NCBI GenBank assembly: GCA_038380795.1
Contig: CM076269.1
Span: 6,448,001 to 6,512,000 of the forward strand
Length of the DNA: 64,000 nucleotides
Source: Pyrocephalus nanus
Lineage: Eukaryota; Chordata; Aves; Passeriformes; Tyrannidae
Reading direction: 5' to 3'
The position numbers were made by a program, and so were the translations under genes. How positions within the stretch are numbered: position 1 is the stretch's first letter; the number at the start of each line of letters is the position of its first letter. The notes below the pieces were generated by a model. It made no database searches. It was not told the origin of the DNA and saw only the letters and a list, made by a program, of their open reading frames with translations. Positions 14,560 through 27,746 of this stretch are shown here, in pieces.

Positions 14560-14715
14560 CTTTAGAAGCAAGTCGTTATTAATCAGCATTTTAACGAAGC
14601 ATAATTACAACAGCTTATGGCTCCCACCAGGTAAAGCAATAATTATAGGTGAAACCAAATAAACAAGGAAAATAATTACCTATTTCTCAGAGCTAATATT
14701 AATTTAACCAGGCTC
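14560..14715. promoter_or_regulatory. Cluster of TAATTA sites, CNE-like
   Basis: TAATTA occurs at 14602-14607, 14640-14645 and 14673-14678, three times in 77 bases, with TTATTAATC just before and CTAATATTAATTTAA just after. The spacing and the lack of simple repeat structure suggest a homeodomain-binding element; local AT-richness is an alternative explanation. Confidence 0.25.
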
Positions 14716-17342
14716 GGAGTGATGGCTAGACAGACAGCTTGGTGCTCTCACACTGCCAGCTAGAAAAACCATTCTGGTCAGAGCAAAGTCACAGCTGCCA
14801 CTGTCAAAGAGCAGGGGAAGGTACACCTCGGTTTAAAGCTCCAAGATACCTTCCAGATTTAAAATTCCCTTATGCCCTGTGTGTGAGAAGCACATCTTCC
14901 CCTGGGAAGAAGAGGTGAAACCCCCTGGACTGACACACACAGCCACGCTGGAAGGACAGTGTGAAAACACACCATTCTGAGCAGGGTGAGGTGAGCACCG
15001 TGGGAAGGGCGGGCAGGACGCCACGCTCCCAGGGACCCTCTGATCTGCTTGACAGGGGCAGAGGAAACCTCTGAATTAGTCTCTCTACCACGACTGCCTT
15101 AGAGAGTAAACAGTGCTGTTCAGATGGATCAGAGGAAACCATTTAATAATTACCTTGCAGGGCAATTTCTGCTCTGCCATACCTTCTATCCACGGAGAGC
15201 AGCAGACGCATCAAGCGCCGCTGTTATATCTGGAACACTCAAGGCTTCCTCTGGGTTATGGTGGCTTGTAAGCACACCCCCTCCTGGATTCAGCAAGGCT
15301 TTCTGATTGCATTGGGGATCCCCCACTGCATCGACTCTGCCTTTTGCAGGCGAGTCCCTAGCATTATGAATTGAAAACAAATGGAAGTTTTTGAATTTGT
15401 TTTGATGATGCTCCCAATCTCTCCACAGAAACACAAACAAAATAAAGAGGCTGATGATGATTTATTGCACGCAGATGAAAAAACCTGCATCCCAGTGGTG
15501 TTTTTGATTCCAGCTCTAATACTGTTAAATATTAATACCTTAATGATTCTAATACATACTGGTATTACCTGGTGATCCTAAGGAAGGAGGCGGTGGTCAG
15601 GGAATATGGTGGAATGCTGCCAAGCACAGGCTATTCCTCCGAAAACCTGGAGACTGCAGGGTGGAAGCAGAAGTAGGGAGGGAAAGTGGGCAGGTAATAG
15701 GAATAGCACTGCACAAAATTGCAGGCCACTGGGTCAAGGCTGAGACCAAATGGTAGTGATGCCATCACAACACAATCATGGCGTGGCTTTGCTAAGCCAC
15801 ACTTGTCCTCAGGCCACTTTCCAGTGTTTCATTGGGTTCTCCTGTGTTTCAGAGCAAATTACACTAGATTTGTGGCTGAAAGACCAACTCTGCCTTTGAA
15901 CAGCATCAATTCCTCAGGCTGACACAAGTCAGCACAGACACGTCTGACTCCAACCAAACATCTGCGAGGAGTGTGGCAACTATTTTGAGAGTTCACTAAA
16001 CTGGTTGCCTAAACCAGTTCACATCAACAAACCATTTTCCCTCCTCCCTGAGTGTTGCAGTGTTGGGTTGCCCAAGTGTGGGGGCCAGGCTCTGCCAAAA
16101 CCATGTGCTTCACATTCAGGAGTGGAGCATCCTTTGGTAGGGTTGCTTTGGCTTAATCATCAGAACAGCTCCTTCATTCTCATTCTTACACCCCTTTTTT
16201 TTTCTCTCAAGCATTACCAAGCCTGAAAACATTCACTTGTGTTTCCTATTTAGCAAAGTGACTTTGCACATCCATGCTGATGTCAGAAAGCAAAGGAAGT
16301 AAAGGCACTCATAAATGATAAAACTTAACAAACAAACAAACCAGAAAACCACAAAAAGAGAGGAGGTGGGATTTAAGACATTTTTGATATTAATAAAAAC
16401 ACTGTTACATAGACATTCCTTACTAAATGATGTTCTTGTGAGGAGCTCCAGAACTAATCACTTGGAAGAAGGTTTGATATGTTTCAGCTAAGCTACACCA
16501 AATCCCAAAGCCTTTTTAGCTTCACCATCACTAAATGGAGGCATATGCCACTCTAATTTGGGCTTGAATTGAAGACATGAATGTCAATAGAGTCAAGAGG
16601 TTGGGATACAAGTGGGGTGGAAAATTTACCCCGAAGGATAGATTTTACCCCTTGCAAAAGCTGTAAAGCAGGGATTATACAGAAAATAAAGCTATATTGC
16701 CAAGAGCATATTTAAACCCTTCAGGCAAATTCTGTGTAATTTTATTATTCTTTTAATTTAATTTCTTAAAATCTCTTTCTCTCCCCACTCCAAACAGTAA
16801 CCATGAAGTAAAGCACTGGAAGAAGACATGGCGGGGCCAAACTCTCATCAGCAGAGGTGCCCTAAGCTCAATTTGAACTGACAAGGTGCCTGCATGAAGT
16901 GCTGATTCGAGTACCTGTCCTGTGTAAAGCAACTTTTCCTTTCAACAGAGGGCATTCACGGTCTCAGGGCCTCACATGGTCCTGCTGCCCCAGAGCCAAA
17001 GGCCTTGACTGGAAGGAAGATGGGAAGGGACAGCAATATTCCTGTTCCACTGCCTCCCTTTGCATGGCACAGAAATAAGGAAAATCTGCTGTCCACAGAG
17101 TACACAAAGGCAATAGATCTATTACCCAGATGTCTGGGTTGCCCACGTGGGCTTTTTGAACCTAAAATGCAGTCTCACAGATCTCTTTGGGTCGGATGCG
17201 CCAACGGAGCTAAAACCTCCACTAGCATTGAAGATGCAATCGGAATTCATAGGACACTGGTGAAATTTAAAGATGTTCAAACCCTAGGTGTTTTATAAAG
17301 TCTGGGGAAAACCTTCTCTGTATTTTAAATGCCTTTAAAAAC

Positions 17343-17440
17343 CTTCACCCGTCTTTTGCCTCAGTTCATCTATTTTAAGTACAGTAATAAGCATCATCCC
17401 TTGCCTCAGAAGCGTGCTATGACATTTCCTGAAATACATT
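17343..17440 (+). mobile_element. MIR 3'-like remnant
   Basis: TTGCCTCAGTTCATCTATTT, then GTACAGTAATAAGCATCATC, then CTATGACATTTCCTGAAATA parallels the MIR 3' half (CCTCAGTTTCCTCATCTGTAA, GGATAATAATAGTACCTACC, GAGGATTAAATG). Divergent. Confidence 0.4.
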
Positions 17441-20060
17441 AGTCAACTCTCACGAGAGGGCCAAGGGGCAGAAAATTCTTTACATAACTATTGGTAAGGA
17501 GGAGAACTCATCCCATGCTAACCATGGTTACATTTCACAGGAAAAAGGCTCCAAGTGAGTGTATGAAGCATCTTAAGCATACAGTTTCTATTCAGCTGCT
17601 GTCTAAAGAAAAACGTGAAGCCTCCATTGAATTTCCCCAAATCTTTCTCCTTGGAAGCTTGTGTGATACTCCAAGTAGCTGTAGGAGTCTTTCCAGGCAA
17701 TTCAAATTCAAAGCTGTTGCTGCTGGCTGCCTGAGTCACTTGTACAAAGGTTTTCCATGCCACTTTATTTTGAAGGATGTTACCTTAACTTCAAATTCCA
17801 ACAATAACAAAGGGAGGGTTTTGCTTAGCCTGGATGTAAATTTAATGCCTGGCTTGTCAAAGCAGGCTCTCTCTATCCTGTGCAATATCTGACTTCACAG
17901 GGCTACATTGGCAAACTGGTGCAGTGCTTTCCACAGAGAAGGAAAATGCACTGGAACAATGGGAATACAAGAGGGATCAGCAAGGATGCAAAAACATCCA
18001 TCACCAGACCAAACACTGCAAACGGGGGACAAATCCAGGGATGAGCTGGATAAAGTCCTCTGCAGAAAGAGAGCCTGAAGTCCAAGACAGCTTTACCCAG
18101 ATGGTTGCCATGTCCTCACACTCGATAAGGAACTGCACAAGCACACAGTGAATCAGCAAAGTGTCTCTTCTGCAGGCACATACTTAGAGGAGTTACCTCA
18201 AGAACCAAATTCACTGGGTTTTCTTTGCTTAAACGGTAAATCAAAAATATGAATAAAGTACCTAAAGTGACCGGTGTCCCCTCTCATCCCTCTGCCTCAG
18301 CTCCTGAGCCTGAAATACTCAGACCTTACAAGGGGTCTTGTCCCCACCCATCTGTGTGACCTGACAACCAGAGGTGCATAGTGACAGTGTCCATGAGGGG
18401 ATCTGTGTGGCTGGGACCTCACCCCTTTGGCCACTCTCAAGCACAGCACACAATCCAAAAGAGAGCTGCCACTCTCATCCAGCTCCTCTTTTTCCCAGGC
18501 TGCATAGCCAGGCTTACAAAGAATTGCAGGATTTTTTTAGGTCTACAGTATCTCCTGTAAAAGTCTAGGCTCTGGGAGCTGTATGATTACTTGAGATTTC
18601 CCCAGCATTCACTTAAAAATGCAATTGTAGGCTTCACAGTTGGAGAGAAAAGCTTAATAATGCAACTGTATGCAGACCTAAAAATAGACTAAAAAAAAAT
18701 TTTAAAAGACTCCCAAATACACCTGGCAATGCTAGATTCCAGCTTCACTGGTGCATTCCCTTCACTTGCAGCTTTTCTTGAAAGCACAGGGAAACAGAAG
18801 AGGGAATTAAAGAAACGGAAAATAAAACACAAATCTAAAAGTTCAGAAACACTGAGGTAAGAATCAGGAGGAGACACGGTGAGAGAAATTAACTCATTTA
18901 CAAAGCCTGCCTGGGCTGCCGGGGTCCCTTTGACTGAACACTCTCAGCACCAAATTGAGTCCACACTGTATGCAATGAAAATGCCGATGAACGTCATCCC
19001 CGTGCAATGGCTTTAAAATTGATTTGTGGGGGGCAGGAAGATTTTGTTTCACCTTCCTTAGTGGGAAAGCCAGACAGAGCTTTCAGCTTTATTGACTCTG
19101 GTATTGCAATCACAGTTGCTGGTCTTTCAACCTGTTCCAGAATCAGAGAGAGGTTTTCTTCTCTGTATGACTAGATACTGTAGCAGGGTCGATTCTGTGC
19201 TGAATTGAAATTAATCAGAGCCTGCTTTGTCTCAACAGAGTAATAAAAGCCTAAAACGTTATTATGCATGAAATGGTTATGGAGCTGGTGAAAGGGTTGC
19301 TTCTCCCCCTTGTTGCAAAAAGGGGAGGAGAGGGGAAATATCTGACCTGACAATAAAAAGTGACTGAAAGAAAGATAAATATTTCACATAAAATTGGCTC
19401 TACCTGCGAAATTGTGTAAGGGAAGCAAAAAGCACCAAAGGGATCTCAGAGGAGCTCAGATGATGAGAACCTCACCAAGGCTTGGTGCTGCTCAGTGCAG
19501 AGGACTCAGCTGAAATCTGTCTCTGCTCACAGGTAACCCTGTGCTTAAATACAGATGCAGTCTGCACATTTACCTCTTTTCTTGATCTTCTAACATGAAG
19601 CATTAGCAGATACTCTAGGGCACCACACAGTTGTGCCAACATACTACAGGGCTCCCCTGGCTCCAATCCTGCAGAGAATTCTGCACTCACTATACCCCTC
19701 TGGCCCAAATGAGCATTGTAAAAGTTCCTCATGGGATCAAAAGGCCTCAGCAAGACTCACCTTTCCTAATATAAACGAAATCACAAAAAATTTATGCACA
19801 GTCAAGACGTGACCGAGGCTAGAAGAGAACCATTGTAACAGGCCAAGACACCATGATCTTCAGAGGCTCATCTCTCCCAGCCTAAGCACTGCCCACAGAA
19901 TACCTGTGATTTAGACATTTTTTGTGCTATTAGAGGTAGACCAGGGGTGATGCACTAGTGTTAAAACCCTGGCTGCATGTGCAGTGGAAAGGGGGCATCT
20001 CAGACAGGCACTTCAGGATGAAGGGCACACTCTGTGCAGCTTTTCTCTCCAAGTGCCTAT

Positions 20061-20095
20061 TAAAGCTAATTAGCAATTAGCTAATTGAATTATAT
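20061..20095. promoter_or_regulatory. Overlapping TAATTA palindromes
   Basis: GCTAATTAGC (20065-20074) is followed, sharing one base, by CAATTAGCTAATTG (20074-20087), a perfect 14-bp palindrome. Together they present several paired homeodomain core sites in 23 bases, just upstream of a TA repeat. Confidence 0.3.
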
Positions 20096-20148
20096 ACAAT
20101 TGCACAAAACACATATGCATATACACAGATAAGTACCATGCACTAGTG

Positions 20149-20164
20149 TATATATATATATATA
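20149..20164 (+). repeat. (TA)8 microsatellite
   Basis: Eight uninterrupted TA units, followed by TTTATC. Confidence 0.95.
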
Positions 20165-22639
20165 TTTATCTTTCCTATCTATTCAGTAGCACAAATGTAC
20201 AAAATAAAGACACAGGAGAAACTTTGACCTTGCTGAACTGGATGAGAGTTTGCTACCCTGCTCAGATGACATCCAGGCTCTGCCTGTGGCTGTTGCCCAC
20301 AGAGACACCCCATCCCAGAGGCAGCTTCATAACAGGGCAGGCCACACCTCCATATCCTCACAGGCAGGGTCAGACTCAGGCTCCCTTGCTGAATTGGGTA
20401 GCACTATCTTTCAAGCCACACTAAACATCCTCGAGTCACTAGGCAGTTCCAAGATTTTCAAGGAGGTAAAGAACAATTCCCAAACACAGGCTAAACAAAT
20501 CCACATTGGCTGTGTTCTTTCATAAATAGCTCGATATAAACCATACATTGCTTACCCCCATGAAAAAAAGGCTCATGAAAGTGTCTGGTCTCCAACTCCC
20601 TTGAATCCTCTCAGAGGGGGGCTTTCAAAGCAATAACTATTAAAATGTTACTGCCATTTGTCTAATGCAATTCCATGCTCCACATCCATCTTTGGAGAGC
20701 TGACTTTCATTAACACTTCAAAAATAATTTAAGGTTTTTGCGGTGAAGGTTAGAAACTTTTCACAGCCCAGAGCTAATAGCTCTGCTGTTTACATGCTAT
20801 AATGTCTTGATAACCTTTTCAAAACACGCTGTGGCCGGCAGCTGGGACCTGTCCCTGCTATTTTTGTTCCCAGAATGTAACAGCAGAAATGCAATGACTT
20901 TGTGCCCCTGAAACGGTCACATTTCTTCTCTTTAGGCTTCGCTTCCATTACAGCACTAACAGAAGGGGCCTCACCTTTTCAGGAGGTGCCCGATGCACTG
21001 AAATACAGCCCTGGCTCTCTTTTCCCTGGAGAAATGAAACATGCTGATTGTCTCACTGGAAACCCAGTTTCAGGGGGCATAGGAGAAGGACAGGCAGTCT
21101 GCCTTTTCGATCTAGGGTGCCTTGGAGAAGGCAGTGAACCTACATGAACTATTTTTCTTGGGAGAACAAGGGTGGGATCTTTGTTTTCAGATGCTGGATG
21201 GACAAAGCCATAATTCTACAGTGTTTACTCCAGCACTGCAGCAAAACAAGTTCTGCAGCTCTCTTCCTTTGCTTTGCTTGGGTTGTATACAGCTTACAAA
21301 TCTGTACTGGTGATATGGCAGGCTGGAAAACAACAGCTAAATGCTGTGGCATCTACAGGCTAGAAAATGTTGTCTCTGTTAAAAAGCAGGAATAGCAGGA
21401 ATCTCACTTGCTTCAGTCTCCTGCCTGCTCAACAGCTGGAACAGGGAAGCAGGATGGAAGGATGCTGTAGTATCTAAAAGCCTTTCTAAAAACATCACGC
21501 CAGTCTAATTTCAGCACACTGTCCTTAAAATTACTGGGCCAAAAAATGCCCTCAGATACAATTTACATGGAAATATTCAATCCCACGGAGAGCTCCAAGA
21601 GGGGTTTTCTCTCCCCTAAACCCAGAAGCAAATAAGTGCAGCTGCTCCAAACTGATAGTGAGTAAAGGCCCTGAAGCTGAGAGCATGGGACCAGTCCATT
21701 CTTATTAAGTTAAAACATTAAAAGTCCTGGACAAGCTGTAAAAAACAGAGACATGATCATCTCAGTCAAATTTACAGCAGACCTGGGGGCACATCCATAA
21801 TTTTCTCTCTCCTGGGAGCTCTGCTAGATACAGCTTGGAGCAGTCATAAGCACCACAGCACGTGTTGCAAACAACGGGCTAAATGAGCCCTAAAAAGAAA
21901 TCTTTTTAATGATCATCTTTCTCCTTTTGGGCAGAGATGTGAAAGGCAGAGGTCGATTTGTGTCCGGCTCCCTGTAAGCCTCTTGAACCCATTCAGAAAC
22001 CAGATGAGGTGAAAGGAGGGGTTGTGAGTTCTTTCCAATCTAGAGAGGCTTCCAGAGGGCCGATTGGTGATGGGTGGCATGGGCTGCTGCCACCATAGAG
22101 GGTTTGTCCTGAAGAGATGGATCTGCACACGCATGGGGTAAAATATTTCCTGCTACTACGGAGTCGCTGCCAAGTATCTTGAAGACAAGTACAGGCTTTT
22201 GATCTTCATCCAAGTGCTTTAATTTTTTAAGGTTGAGAAGTGATGACAAAAACTTTTAAAAGATTTCTTGGCTTGGAAGGAGTGGGGAGTAAATCAAAGA
22301 GCAAGGTATACATCGTACAATTTATTGTGGCTTATTTAGGCAGCCTGGCTAAATACTCCACGTAAAGCTGCAAATTCAGCAGAAATTTTGCAAGGAGTTG
22401 GCGTAGCAAATGGGAACAGATAGTGATCAGGCTACAGAACAGCAAAACAGAGTCATTGTTAATTAAGAGACCTAAACGGCGAGACCCGCTGAATTAGGTC
22501 AGTGAAAATGCCCCTTCCTGCTCCACTTTTAGGTTGTGTAAATGGCTTCAAGTGAGGTCGTTTTCAGAGTTCCTGCAGTTGCCAGTGGGGCCATATAATG
22601 GACGTGAGAAACACCGCCAAGGAATATCCAACAATTTAG

Positions 22640-22960
22640 ATCTACTCTAGAACTGGGTCAACATACGGCAAAAGAAAATTAAAGTCAACAAATGCAAAGT
22701 AATGTTCATCGCCACACGATCCTTGGAACCCCTGCTAAGCCTAATTTATATAAATGGCTTCGAGAAGCTGACTACAAACTGGTTAAGCCTGCTGACAACA
22801 CAAAATTGGGGAAGTGGACACAGAGAGGAAAGGAAAAAAGCAAGCAAAGAAATTCTACAGAGTCCTTAGCTTTGCTGGGTAATTTGGACAAGGTGCAGCA
22901 AATAGCTCTTAATGTTGACAAATGCAAAAGCAATACAATTTATTTGCAAGATCTCAGGAC
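22640..22960 (+). mobile_element. Old degenerate CR1-like LINE, rearranged RT fragment
   Basis: Bases near 22781-22830 read K-P-A-D-N-T-K-L-G-K-W, a decayed form of the CR1 K-F-A-D-D-T-K-L-G-G motif, with the second Asp replaced by Asn. About 90 nt later, bases near 22911-22950 read N-V-D-K-C-K-S-N-T-I-Y-L, matching the CR1 N-V-D-K-C-K-V-M-H-L-G block. A second copy of that block, K-V-N-K-C-K-V-M-F-I-A, lies upstream at about 22684-22717, out of the normal order. The element is therefore broken and probably partly duplicated. Confidence 0.65.
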
Positions 22961-24690
22961 AAAATGGGAATTGCCTTGAACTTCAGCAAGGGGAGGCTAA
23001 AATGGCTACAGCAGGAAGTCAGCAGCCTTTTTTGCACAAAAGCCAGGTGGCACAGCCGTGTAATTCATTTTGAAGCTAAGAAAGAAATCAAGGTGAACAA
23101 AAAGTAAAAAAAAAAAAAAAGGCAACAACATTAAGGTTGCTTAAGATAACCCCCAAAAAGCCGTAAAATGGACCTGCATCTATTATTACATCTTTACATT
23201 GAAGTCTTTAGCTGGCAAAAACACCTGCATACCTAATACTCTGCAAAGCCTGAGCTTAGGAAGGATCTTGATGTAGTGAACAACACAGTACCCTTTGTGT
23301 GAGCCAGATTGAAAGGGGCTACAGTTAATTCTGGGCCATTTCTGAGTTACTTCTGGCAAGAACTGCTTTCTAGGGCAATTAGAAATTTCAGTCCTATGTT
23401 ACACTAGCAGTCTTGGAGTAGAAAAATTACAATCTCCAGAATGAAACTCAAGCCTTAGAGAGAAGATGTTTTTGTCGTTACCTCAAGATTGATTCCAGTC
23501 ATACCCAAATGTGTTGCAAGGATGAATTTTCCAAACAATCAGGACTTGAAAGCTGTCAGGAGATGAGGCAGTGAGAGGAAAAATTATCACACAAGTTCTA
23601 ACCCTGTCCATGCCAGCATAGCCAACTGATCACACTGCAGCATAGGGCAGGCTACAGATATCAAGCCTAAAACTGAAAAAGGAGCAGAATCAACTCATTT
23701 TAGAAACAAAACTTCCCAGACTGTCCTCCATCTTCATAAAAAGCAATAGAAAGTAACCTTTTGTGATACAATTGTTCAACTCAGACATTAAGACCAGACT
23801 GCACAGTGCTTTGGCAAATATACTACACAGACATGACTGACCTAGATACAGAGAAGCGATACATGCTGTAATAGTGAAATGAGCAGCAGGAAAACCTATA
23901 GGACTACTGTAGGCTATAAAGAGGATGAGTTCAGAAAGGAATCTAAAAGGGAGGGAATAAAAAATACAACACAGATGACATCACAAGTGCCGTAGTCAAG
24001 GAAACGCGTTTCATTTTTTCCCCCAGTTCAGAGCAAGCAATCATAAAATGGACAAAAATAGGAATTAAGAGCCACTCCTATCTTCTTCCCTGAGCTTATA
24101 CAACTTTCAGAGACAATAAAAAGCAAGGTTTAGTCAGTATAGATTTGGGATCTAATCTTCACAAAGGTTTGATCTTTCAGTGTTCAGTTGATAGTAATTT
24201 TGCTCCTCACTTCAATGCACGTTGCATCAGCCCAAGAACACACAAATCACTCTCTACGTAGTGAGAACACCTTATCAGCCCTTTTTTGGGTACTCTTTCA
24301 ATCACCAACTATGTATTGTATTAGCTATGTTATTAATCTGTACTAACTGTATCAATCTAAGTTAAATGCTTGCAACACTGTCAAGGTGTTATGATTGTGT
24401 AGTTGAATTCTATTTTGAACCTTTTTACGAATGTCATCTCCTTTAGTATAACAGCCAACAAGGCATCGTGTTTCTTACCCTAAACTAAAATACTTCTGGG
24501 CCACAGAACCTTCAGAATGGAATCAGTCTCCCCCTTCCACTGACAGAGGTTTCTGCTCTCCAAAGTTCAGAAAGCAGTTAAGACAATTTGCATGGAAGCA
24601 TGTCTCACAGCCAGGCAGACATCCAAAGAGGCATGGACACATCTCCCTTAAATAATTCAATCACAAAGCAACAAGCAAGATCATAGCAAT

Positions 24691-24710
24691 AAAAAAAAAA
24701 AAAAAAAAAA
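24691..24710 (+). repeat. A20 homopolymer
   Basis: A run after ATAGCAAT. Other shorter runs are at 23106-23120, 39962-39977 and 53183-53197. Confidence 0.95.
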
Positions 24711-27514
24711 GGAAAATAATGAATGTCAGGCATTGTAGTTTATCATTAATTAACCAACATATCTTAACATCCTAATTTACCATTCTTATGGTAACATAAA
24801 TGAGTTTATCACAGAGGCCCCACTTCTATGCAGTATCTGTCTAGAGTAGATCCCAGTCATTTCCAAATGTAAACATGAAAAAGAAGATGCTTTGCATTTT
24901 GCAAATTAGTCAACTTTTTCTTGACCCAGTATCACACAGTCACCAGGAGATGTACATTCCTCTATTGCAGGACACATAGAACCTGGAAGATGCCCCCCAC
25001 AAAGATGTAGTCCAAGACTGGGGGGCATTTGCCCTGTGCCAGGACATGTGTGGTTGGGCAGTGATCACAGCATCTGTATCAGCTGCACCCATCCAGTGGT
25101 GTTCTGAAGCAGAGGAGGAGCAGCAATGCTGCAACACCAGTGCAGGACTGGAGGAAACACAGCAGATCTGCCCTCCAAGTCTTGGCTGTTCATCTTACCA
25201 AGTAAGCCTTCCTTATGAGCTCAAGACAAGATTGGTCAAGAAATATTGTTCCTTTTATTGTTTATAAACTAATTGCTTGCCCTTCTCTTACAGAATGAGC
25301 TAGTGAAAAAATATTGTTGTCTTTTATTTCCTTTTAAGCTATGGTATCTTCTTACATTTTTATTTTCTTTAGAGATTCCTAATCTTTGAGTCAACATTGC
25401 AACTAATATTTAGATACTACATTGGGAATTACAAACAGATCAGTGGCTATTAAAGATAGCCTGATGCATCCTCTGGATCAGAAAGTTCTTGATGTCCTGA
25501 TTGCAAAAAAATGGGTGAATACTTCAGAATTTCCTCTGCCTTATGTCTCTCAGTTTGATTCATCTTTAGTACTATTCAGTAAAACTTTATTGCCACTAAA
25601 ATCTTTATCAAAGTGCATAGTGTTGCCTGAGGTCAGATCAGTGAAGTCTTGAGCCTCATATGAACTGTTTTGATGCATAGAAAATCCGTCTTTAACAATT
25701 CCAGCCTCTACTAATAAACTGGCCCTTCCCTAAAGAGCACCGACTTTGAAATATAATTAACCTCCATGTATTCTGCCTTGTGCTGCAAATAGCACCAGGA
25801 AGAAAGAGGGTTTTTATCTGATTCACTCTTAACTGTTAAATCATGACTCCTTTTATTACGTTTTTGTGCATTTCATCCTAGTGGGACACAGAAACAAGTT
25901 TGGGTAGTTTCATTGCCCGAATTTTCTGCTGCACACCAGCTGTCTAGTGTGGCTACATTCTCTGCACTGGAAAAGAACATTTATTTCCCATTTCTATACT
26001 GTCTCTACCACTTTCCTGGGAGGGAAAGATCTTTTCCCTAACACAATTAAAATAAATATAACAAAATATTTCTTCACACTATATCTAGGCATTTTAAAGC
26101 CATTTTGGGGTGATGTAGTTATACAGCTCCTGGATTAATTCAGTTTTATATCTGCTCAGTCGAACTGAAGCTTTGCCAAAGTGTATAGCCTTGCTATAGA
26201 GAGCCCAGACCAGGTAGGACTAGACCCTGCATGGAGGGCTTGCTCAGGGATTGTTTCCCCTGGTGACCTGCAGAACACATGGCTGCCAAAAATCAAGGAC
26301 ATTAAGAGCTTGACAACATTCAGAAGAGAGGACATGGCAGAGGCAGAGCACAGAAACAGGCTTTACCCTGTGGACCACGGGAGAGTGTGGGGTGAGCAGT
26401 GAGGGAATGGGAAGAGAGACCTGGCAGGTTTAAGGGAAGACAGTGGACAAGAGACTGCACACATCACTGAGAGCATGTGGGCCTTGATGACTTTCTTAGG
26501 TCACCCTGGCAATTTGCTGCTGCAAGAGGAAGGAGAAGGCATCAGGGCCAGCTTTGCAGGCTGGGTACAATCCTGCTGCTGCTTCTGCTGCTTGTTGGAC
26601 TGGGGAAAGGATGACGTTGTTTTGCATCCACTGTGTGCCTGTGGCAGGTCCCCAAGCCAGCACAACACCCACCAAATCAGCACCAGGCAGATACAAAAAC
26701 CCACCCCTTATTTGCAGTTTCAGAGAAAAGTCCTATTTAGCTCCAGGTAGGCAAGGACCAGCACAACATGCTCACTGCACTGTTTCTGTACCTGCAGGCA
26801 CTTTGTATTGTTCATTGCAGAGCTGTGACAAGCACTAAATTCACTTTTTCTCCCACATGCACTTTGTGTAATATCTGGACTTAGGATGCCTCCTCTTGTC
26901 ATTCAAACTGTCTGCTCCACTGCTCAGAGCTGAGCTAGCTGGAAAAGTGAGAGGCACAAGAGCTGACATTCACAGCTTGCAGAATTTCTTCCATAAAGAG
27001 GGGGTTTAGTACATTTTTTACCACCTCAGTTTAGATGGAAAGACAAGGAGACAGCAGCCACCTATGAGTTAGAAGGGAATGAAGGTGGGTGGAGAAAGTT
27101 GGTGAGAGAAGAGTTGTCCCCACAGCCCTCAGAAACATCTGATCTTCCACAGAACTGCCTTGCTGAAAGTATCCTTTTGTTGTTTGCCCAAATGCAGTCC
27201 TTGCCAACTCCTGTACCCATTAGACTCTTGACATTTAAAGGAAGGACTTTGGCAGGTGGGAAACAACAGAAGAAAAGCATGGCAAAATGCCATTCCAAGC
27301 CAGCCTTCCAGGGAGCAGAGATATGGGGCAGCTACAATTTGACTGGAAAAAAGCAGGACAGAAAAAAGAGGACCTGGGTTGTTGAAAGGGCCCAAAAGGC
27401 TCAAGGTGTCTGCCTCACTCCTCTAACCTGTGTGTCTCTCAAGCAAAGGAGTAAAGTGCTGTCCCTGCTGGTTCCTGGTGGGCAGCAATGAAGGGAGGCA
27501 GAAAAAGTGATATT

Positions 27515-27532
27515 TCTCTCTCTCTCTCTCTC
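27515..27532 (+). repeat. (TC)9 microsatellite
   Basis: Nine uninterrupted TC units. It drives low-complexity open frames rich in R-E on the minus strand. Confidence 0.95.
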
Positions 27533-27738
27533 TTGCTTTGAGCAGGTGCCAGCAGAAAGCTTTGGCAGCTGCCGAGTGTTGTGCTCTGGGAATTTCTGCA
27601 GCACAGAGTGTTGGTCTCACTGCCGCAGTTGGATGACACCAGACCCGTTGGTGACAATGAGCCTTACAAGGAGAAGTGAAGGTGTAAAAACAAGATGAAA
27701 TCCAAGCTGTGTTCTTTTGCAGGGCAGAAAGCATTTAC

Positions 27739-27746
27739 TGACGTCA
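27739..27746. promoter_or_regulatory. Perfect CRE palindrome TGACGTCA
   Basis: The full CREB/ATF site is present. It contains a CpG, so it is less common than a random 8-mer in CpG-depleted DNA. There is no adjacent promoter evidence. Confidence 0.25.

Noticed and set aside
22614..22630. CCATATAATGG near 22590, considered as an SRF CArG box
   Set aside because: Seven A/T bases lie between CC and GG where the CArG box needs six.
27423..27734. Minus-strand frames with an R-E-R-E-R-E run
   Set aside because: Produced by the TC microsatellite.
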